This document shows, one piece after another, positions 58,550-64,000 of a stretch of DNA of 64,000 bases. The stretch is from assembly GCF_000227135.1 (NCBI RefSeq), contig NC_018240.1, positions 184,956-248,955 of the forward strand, read 5' to 3'. This stretch comes from Leishmania donovani (lineage: Eukaryota > Euglenozoa > Kinetoplastea > Trypanosomatida > Trypanosomatidae). How positions within the stretch are numbered: the first letter of the stretch is position 1; each line of letters begins with the position of its first letter. The position numbers and the translations under genes are program-made. The notes under the pieces are model-generated. The model saw only the letters and a program-made list of their open reading frames with translations. It was not told the origin of the DNA and made no database searches.

Positions 58550-59221
58550 TTACAGCTCGTAGATGACGACAGCAGAAGTGGCAGATTTGCGACTGGCCCT
58601 CTTGCTCTTCCGACTGCCCTTCTTGCTGGCATCGAGTAGCGTGATGTTGCTGTCAACTGCCTCTTGTGTCGCCGCCACATCGGCTCTGTTGGCCAGTGGC
58701 TCCAGCGCACACGCTGCTTCCGCTGTTGCTGCGCCGTCTGCGGTCATGTCACTCGGCGCTGTGCCGGAGGGGGACGCTTGAGCGGTGGTAGCCGTGCACT
58801 GTAAAGCGGAGTCGAGCAACTGCGATGGAGAGCTTGTCGCACTGGCTGCTGACGGCTTCTCCTGCTTCTTCAGCTGTCGCGCCTGCCGTGCCTGCTGGCG
58901 TCGCAGCGCTACCACGGGTTCCTCCAGCTCACAGAGAACGTCACGCACGCCCTGCTCCTCGGCACGATCGTTCAACACGGCTGGAGTCACAGTGGCGAGG
59001 TGCGCAAACACCGTGTCCACAAATTTCCACTGCGAGTAGTGCACACGGTACGTCACTGCCCACGGCCGCGCCGTCCATGGAAGATACACGCCAGCCGCCG
59101 CCGCAGCTTCTTCCGAGGCCGAAGCGTCCGTTCCGCTGCTCGAGTGCGGCCGCTTCGACCGCGGAGCCGACCCGCCTGCGCTGCTAAAGAGGGCTAGACA
59201 GCAACCGGTGCGCCGAAGCAT
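58550..59221 (-). CDS. Small unrecognised protein, probable mitochondrial targeting sequence
   Basis: 223 residues, ATG 59221, with a predicted acceptor AG about 18 nt upstream after CCCCTCTCCCGCTCC. The N-terminus MLRRTGCCLALFSSAGGSAPRSKRP carries Arg, Cys and hydrophobic residues and no acids, fitting a mitochondrial presequence. A compact segment at about 43-100 (VYLPWTARPWAVTYRVHYSQ and the following helix) is the only block with aromatic residues and looks folded. After it come a Gln/Arg/Lys coiled stretch (about 105-120), an Ala/Thr/Ser-rich linker and a basic Lys/Arg/Ser tail ending VVIYEL. No domain recognised. Possibly a kinetoplastid mitoribosomal or mitochondrial accessory protein; this is a guess from composition. 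Confidence 0.7.
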   Translation of the reverse strand: MLRRTGCCLALFSSAGGSAPRSKRPHSSSGTDASASEEAAAAAGVYLPWTARPWAVTYRVHYSQWKFVDTVFAHLATVTPAVLNDRAEEQGVRDVLCELEEPVVALRRQQARQARQLKKQEKPSAASATSSPSQLLDSALQCTATTAQASPSGTAPSDMTADGAATAEAACALEPLANRADVAATQEAVDSNITLLDASKKGSRKSKRASRKSATSAVVIYEL

Positions 59222-61773
59222 CCCTCACTGTATGTGCTTGGAGCGGGAGAGGGGCTGCAGCGAGACCGCTCCTGCGAAGAATGGCGATAGGCTGTCGGAG
59301 AAGGAGGACACTGATCGTGCGTGTGTATGTGCCGGAGAAGTCGTGAGAATCAGAGAGAGAGGGAGGGGAGGAGGGGAGAAGGAGGATAGGATCGGATTTA
59401 ACGAACAACAACAAAAAAACCAAAAACACCGAGGCGTGCGCGTAAAACAAACAACGGCGGAGAATTTCGTCGGATGGCAAGGACAGATGGACAAACGCGC
59501 GCAGACTTAGAGCAGTGGTGATGGCGAGCGAAAGAGGGAGAGGGAGGCACGGGTGAGGGAGGGCGATTGCCACTACAGACGAAACGAAGAGGCGAACCAG
59601 ACGGGAGATGTGTGCGTCGTGTGTAGTGTGTGCTCCCCCTTCCTCCTATCGAAGCTGCACCGCCCGACAAGTGCCGTGGCAGAAGAGGGCGTGGAGGTCG
59701 ACTCGCGGACGAGATGAGTGGAGGGCAATCAGTTGATGATGATGATCGAAGAGGAGGGACGTGAAACAAGTCTAGTAAAGAAGGTAAGACCAAGAGGGAG
59801 GGAAGGTGGGTGTGGGTGGGTGTGGGGAGGTACAACGAAGGAAGTGTCAAAGGCCAGCAGAGCACACCGGCACAGATATCCGAGACGGACAACCGATGAC
59901 AAGCAAGGAGAAACGCACTGAGGCAGTGCTTGAGGCGATGGCGGGTGGCGGTGGTCGTCGTCGTCGTCGTTGTGGGGTGGCTACAGACCACGGCCAGACC
60001 TTCAAGAAAGGGCACGCGACGAGAAGACCAAAGAAATAAATCAAGGAGGTTGTCTAGGGTAATTAGAGTGAGGGAGAAGAGGGGCGAGGGGATGGACGCG
60101 CCGTCGATGCGGTGTGCGCGATCCACGTGGCTACAAAGGAGAGATGAAAGGAAGGAGAGGGGAGGGTTGGCAGCGGGGAATGCCACTGCAGCTGCGGAGG
60201 CCGAATGACGCGAAGGAAGTGTGCGTAAGGGGAGGGACGTATGACGTAGTGGCTGGCCCTTTTTCGGTGTGCTTTCTTCTCGCATGCGCAGCTTGAAGAA
60301 GCCGCTGGAGCGTCCACTGCTGCGGCGAAGGTGATCACCATATGGAGGAAGCAGGCAGGCGGGAGGGCGGGCGAGGGGAGGGTTGAAGGGAGGGAGGATG
60401 GAGAGTAGATAATAGCACATGATGTAAGCGTGAGAGAACCCCAGGGAAGGAAAGTTGCTGGCATATAGGCATATAGAAAACTGCGTACCGTATCGCGTGC
60501 CTCCGAGGACTGCGATAGGCGTGTGTGCGAGGGAGCGTGGCATACGCTACGTGCGCGCCAGCTGTCGCTCCGTTTTCTCAGCGCCCTCTCTCCCTTCCTC
60601 CACACCTTCGACCCCCCCCCCACCCCCCCACCCCCCCACATACACACATACAGCACCGAACCGACTGCGCGCAAGAAAGGGGCAGGAGGAGTGGCGAGAG
60701 AGAGAGAGACAGAGAAACGAGGCAGACATGCGCGTACGTATGTAGTTGTCTGCGCATGAGTGTAACCAGCTTACGCACAAACAGGCACAGTAAGCATCAA
60801 GCGAACGGGCCCTCGACCTGCATTGAACAATCACAGAGACCGCCACCTTTCCTTCTACCTTCCACGTCTGCGTTTGTGTCTTCGGCTTCTCTCTCTCGTG
60901 CATGTATGGAGGCACATTCGTGCGCACATGTGTGCGTGTGTGCGTACCTCGCACGTCCGTGGTGCATCATGGGTACGTCTCAGTCCGTGCGCGGATGAAC
61001 TCCGCAACGCAGGCGCACATGGGTATCCGCGTCCATCATCCGCTCATGCATGCACACACGCGTACACGTTACTTCTTAAACCCTCTCCTATTACGAACAC
61101 GACGTACGCCACCTTGTGGGAGAGGGGTGGGCGGGTGGGAGACAGAGGCGTGGAGAGAGAACTCGGGAGCCGTGTCAGGGGGGGGGGGAGACTGGTGCCG
61201 CGTCGTCCTTTTACACCACACACAGAAAATGCTCATCGCCATCAAACCAAAACGACACCAAACAACATGAACGCCGCGGACAAGAGAGAGGGAGGAGGAG
61301 AAGGGGGTGGTGGCGGCACGCACGCACACACACACACATAATAGCACAGGAGAAATCGAAACAGACGAATGCAGCAGAATAACGTAAGAACACGTGACGA
61401 GGTACCGGGCGAGCAAGCAAGAGGTAGAGAGGTGAAAAGTGTGTGGTGGTGCGTAAGCGCCGCTATTATGCACCGGCTCGCACATACCAACGCAGCAGCA
61501 CACCACTGACAGTGAAACAGCGGCAGAGCGCTTGACGGGGTCGGCGATCAGAGTGATCTTGTGTAGAGCACTCGCGCATATGCTTGTAGGTGTAGCCGTG
61601 CATGCGCAACGTATCTCAGGTTTGATGTGCGCGTGCGGCATCCGGTATCGCCGCCTCGCGAGTCAGCGAGCGGGGAGGGGAGAGAAAATCGGTAACGCGC
61701 GCACACACTCACGCAGATGGTGCAGCGTCTAAGTAGAGGAGCTGTTGCCCCGCCTCCCTCCACTTACCCCACA
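59222..61773. other. Large spacer, 2.55 kb, no supported gene
   Basis: Plus strand markedly purine-rich (59340-59400, 59750-59830, 60060-60200, 60350-60410), giving many pyrimidine tracts on the transcribed minus strand. Contains C-runs at 60611-60640, GTC repeats near 59955-59972 and short CA runs. Open frames of up to 381 codons (59398-60543) are Pro/Ser/Leu/His-rich translations of these tracts. Confidence 0.65.
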
Positions 61774-64000
61774 TCAGTGCCCCATCGAGTCCAAGTCCTC
61801 ACAGTTGCCTAGAGACAGCTGCAAGCCAAACAACTCATACGACAGCGTCTCGCTCAGCTTCACGAGGAAGTGTCTTGGGTACGCGATGTCGAGAGCATCG
61901 TGCAGGGCCGCGCCGGCCGTCAACGCCGCCCGCACATCGAACAAGTCCAGCAATGCCCCGCCACTGCTCCCGTTCCAGGCCCGAACGATGCCGTGTATCG
62001 ACTTGCTCACCTCCTCCTCGAAGTCGCGCACAAACTGCACGTCCGCAGCGGAGGGCCTCAACAGGCGGTGCGGAACCCGCACGAGCTGCACGGAGGCGTC
62101 CCTTGCCGGCGCCGCGATAGCAGAGGAAGAAGCGCGCCGTTCCCCGGCGCCGCTCTTATTCTTCTCCAGTATCCCATCGCGGAGGGCCGCAGGGGAGGTG
62201 AAGACAGAGGAGCCGAGGGCTGCCGACCCCGGGGTCGCCCGCATCGGCGTTAGCGACCCGGCAGGTCTGTTCGCCATACAGCGACGAAGGGGCAGGGTGG
62301 CGTCGTCCAGCGCAGTCTTCGCGCTCGTGGTGTTGGCCAAGTCGCTGCCGTCATCACCGCCGTGGCCGCCTGCTGCCTTCGCACTGTCCTTTGCTGCGCC
62401 TCCGATCGACGCCGTCCATGCCACCGGCGAGCGAGACCGCCTCTGCTGCTGGTACTGCTTCGACCGCGTCGCCTTGTCCTGCGACCCCCCTGCGCAGGCG
62501 CCACTGCCGACAGCAACGGCAGCCTTTTCCTGAGCCAATATGCCATAGCTGAGGTGGTGCAGCTGCCGCAGCTGCTCGTAGCGCTGCAGTGCGGCCCGCT
62601 GCCAGCCGGACAGCCCCTTGACACCATCGCCGTCGTGCGTCACCTCGCTAGGCGGTACCGGCGAGAGTTGCGTCGCATCCCGCGCCGGCAGATCTAGCGC
62701 TACGGCGGCGGCGGCGCTGCTCTCCTCTCGCGCCGCAGCCGCGCCGTCACCCGCCAGCGCGGAGGTAGCCGGGGTAACGGCAGCAATGTGATCCTGTCCT
62801 TCCACGACCAGCAGCCGCGGCAGTACCTCGTGCATCCGCTGCGTGGATGGGGAGTCCTTTGTGTAATGGAACACCTCCTTCAGCACGAAGAAGAGGCCCG
62901 CCCCCACAAGGTAGTCTGGGATGTCAATCAGCTTGTTGATGCTTGGGAAGCACTGGAACAGAAAATTCTTGACGAAGTCGTAGTTGTCGCGGCTCTCCCG
63001 TTGCTGCTCCGGGTCGTCCCGGTCGTAGTTCGGAAGGTAAACTTGACCCACAAAGGACAAGTCCTTCGTCGCCTCACGTAACCACTCCCGCTCGCTGCGC
63101 ACGCCGTAGCAGTCGAGGATGATGCCGTTGCGGTCCTCGACGCGCTCCAGCCTCGCCTGCTGCTCCTCCCGCGTCGGCAGCTCCCGCTGCTTCGCGTCGT
63201 CGAAGGGCGTGTGACTGAAGATGAGCTGCCAGGCGTAGATGGCCGCTGCGCAGAACACGCGCGACGTCAGATTGTACGCCATGCCCCACTGCTCAAACGG
63301 GCGGTGGAATGGCTTCACGACCGGCTTGGCGTGCTGCAGTTCGTTCGGGTCAACGATACTCTCGTAGCGCATCGTCAGGGGCACAGGCAGCGCCGTCTTC
63401 GCTGCTGCGCCAGCGCTGCCGTGGTACGAGCGCGTCGCCGAGTTGAGGGTGACGTCGAGCGAGGACGAACCGTAGCGACCGCTGGAGCTGCTGAGAACTT
63501 CATCGACGAGGCCGCGCCCGCCACTAGCGAGGATGAGCGCCTCGTACTTGCCACACACGTAGTGACGCAGGTGAAGAAAGCGGATGTAGAGCAGACCCGT
63601 TTCGATCCAGCGTCGCTGCCGCGCCGTGAGTGGGCCACCAGCATGGCCATCGTCGTTGCAATCATTTCCGCCGAGCTGGTGGGCGACACTGCTGCCACGC
63701 ATCGTCTGCCACGATCGGCGCCAGCGCTCGAGCTGATCGCTGCCGGCCATCCCCCCGTAGCGCTCATCCATCGCCGGGGGCGCCTCACTCTTCTGGCGTT
63801 CCTCGCCGCCGTTGAGGCATTGGCTCGCTGCGCTGCCGCCGCCGCTGTTGTCGAGGTAAGCCATCGGCGCATTGGTAGGGTAACGCAGCGCCACCATGCA
63901 CGTTGCGTACAGCAGCGACGGCGGCGCGTTCAGGAGTCGGTGCATCGCCGAGACGGTGAAGCTGCTGCTCTCCCCGTGATAGTCACGTATGGCAAAGGTA
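61774..64000 (-). CDS. Unrecognised large protein, 5' partial at the window edge
   Basis: A Met codon at 63945 gives 723 residues, but the frame stays open for the remaining 55 bases to 64000 with ordinary codons. The true start is therefore probably outside the window. The visible part has a Gly/Ser/Asn-rich start, then a conserved-looking region (about 115-370 from 63945) with RWIETGLLYIRFLHLRHYVC, RVFCAAAIYAWQLIFSH, NGIILDCYGV and FVKNFLFQCFPSINKLIDIP, followed by IPDYLVGAGLFFVLKEVFHY. Two moderately hydrophobic segments (about 245-260 and 350-365) could be membrane-associated. The middle is Ala/Ser/Arg-rich and disordered. The C-terminal 110 residues (VQFVRDFEEEVSKSIHGIVR to the end) look folded again. 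No family recognised; function unknown. Confidence 0.72.
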   Translation of the reverse strand, partial: TFAIRDYHGESSSFTVSAMHRLLNAPPSLLYATCMVALRYPTNAPMAYLDNSGGGSAASQCLNGGEERQKSEAPPAMDERYGGMAGSDQLERWRRSWQTMRGSSVAHQLGGNDCNDDGHAGGPLTARQRRWIETGLLYIRFLHLRHYVCGKYEALILASGGRGLVDEVLSSSSGRYGSSSLDVTLNSATRSYHGSAGAAAKTALPVPLTMRYESIVDPNELQHAKPVVKPFHRPFEQWGMAYNLTSRVFCAAAIYAWQLIFSHTPFDDAKQRELPTREEQQARLERVEDRNGIILDCYGVRSEREWLREATKDLSFVGQVYLPNYDRDDPEQQRESRDNYDFVKNFLFQCFPSINKLIDIPDYLVGAGLFFVLKEVFHYTKDSPSTQRMHEVLPRLLVVEGQDHIAAVTPATSALAGDGAAAAREESSAAAAVALDLPARDATQLSPVPPSEVTHDGDGVKGLSGWQRAALQRYEQLRQLHHLSYGILAQEKAAVAVGSGACAGGSQDKATRSKQYQQQRRSRSPVAWTASIGGAAKDSAKAAGGHGGDDGSDLANTTSAKTALDDATLPLRRCMANRPAGSLTPMRATPGSAALGSSVFTSPAALRDGILEKNKSGAGERRASSSAIAAPARDASVQLVRVPHRLLRPSAADVQFVRDFEEEVSKSIHGIVRAWNGSSGGALLDLFDVRAALTAGAALHDALDIAYPRHFLVKLSETLSYELFGLQLSLGNCEDLDSMGH

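Noticed and set aside
59398..60543. 381-codon minus-strand frame in the 2.5-kb spacer
   Set aside because: Pro/Ser/Leu-rich translation of pyrimidine tracts, and it does not even begin at a conserved-looking segment.
1..64000. CRISPR arrays, bacterial operons or terminators
   Set aside because: Tandem repeats are microsatellites without spacers, and the genome organisation is trypanosomatid.

Overview
The window looks like nuclear DNA of a trypanosomatid, most probably Leishmania or a close relative. The genes have no introns and use a GC-rich third codon position. They lie in long same-strand arrays, separated by 0.6-3 kb spacers rich in (CA)n, (TA)n and polypyrimidine tracts, which are the signals for trans-splicing and coupled polyadenylation. 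Two families of short, near-identical degenerate-retroposon-like repeats are also present. Species cannot be named from the sequence alone.

Layout: two polycistronic clusters converge. The plus-strand cluster (1-27165) holds seven genes: a 5'-truncated importin-beta (importin-7/8-like), a DHHC-like membrane protein with a KLHC motif, a U-box protein, an L-type (ERGIC-53/VIP36-like) lectin, a PA2G4/EBP1-like M24-fold protein, a PSP1 C-terminal-domain protein and a C-terminal-motor kinesin. A gene-free convergent strand-switch region follows (27166-28539). It has a C-rich then G-rich block and a SIDER-like element. The minus-strand cluster (28540-64000) holds eleven genes: an ArfGAP, a PTGR3-like medium-chain reductase, a BAG6-like ubiquitin-like-domain protein, a TMEM16/anoctamin, a probable mitochondrial protein, a giant C2CD5-like protein, a dual-specificity phosphatase, a MAP kinase, the tRNA 2-thiolation protein CTU2/NCS2, another small probable mitochondrial protein, and an unrecognised protein that runs off the right edge.

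The genes do not form a metabolic operon, as expected for trypanosomatid arrays where neighbours share transcription but not function. Loose themes are secretory traffic (lectin, ArfGAP, C2CD5-like, DHHC-like), phospho-signalling (MAP kinase, phosphatase) and protein quality control (U-box, BAG6-like). Expression control is expected to be post-transcriptional. Starts were chosen as the first ATG compatible with the domain boundary and with a plausible upstream polypyrimidine-AG splice acceptor. Several longer open frames begin with non-ATG codons and were trimmed.

The most interesting signals are: (i) two pairs of inverted, near-identical repeats (262/264 bp and 333/333 bp), one of which is open in frame with the MAP kinase; (ii) the composition switch at the convergent region; (iii) several family members whose signature residues are altered (DHHC to KLHC, an apparently incomplete TMEM16 calcium site, lost M24 metal ligands, a kinesin motor about twice normal size). 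No CRISPR array, tRNA, rRNA, intact transposase or clearly new multi-gene system was found.
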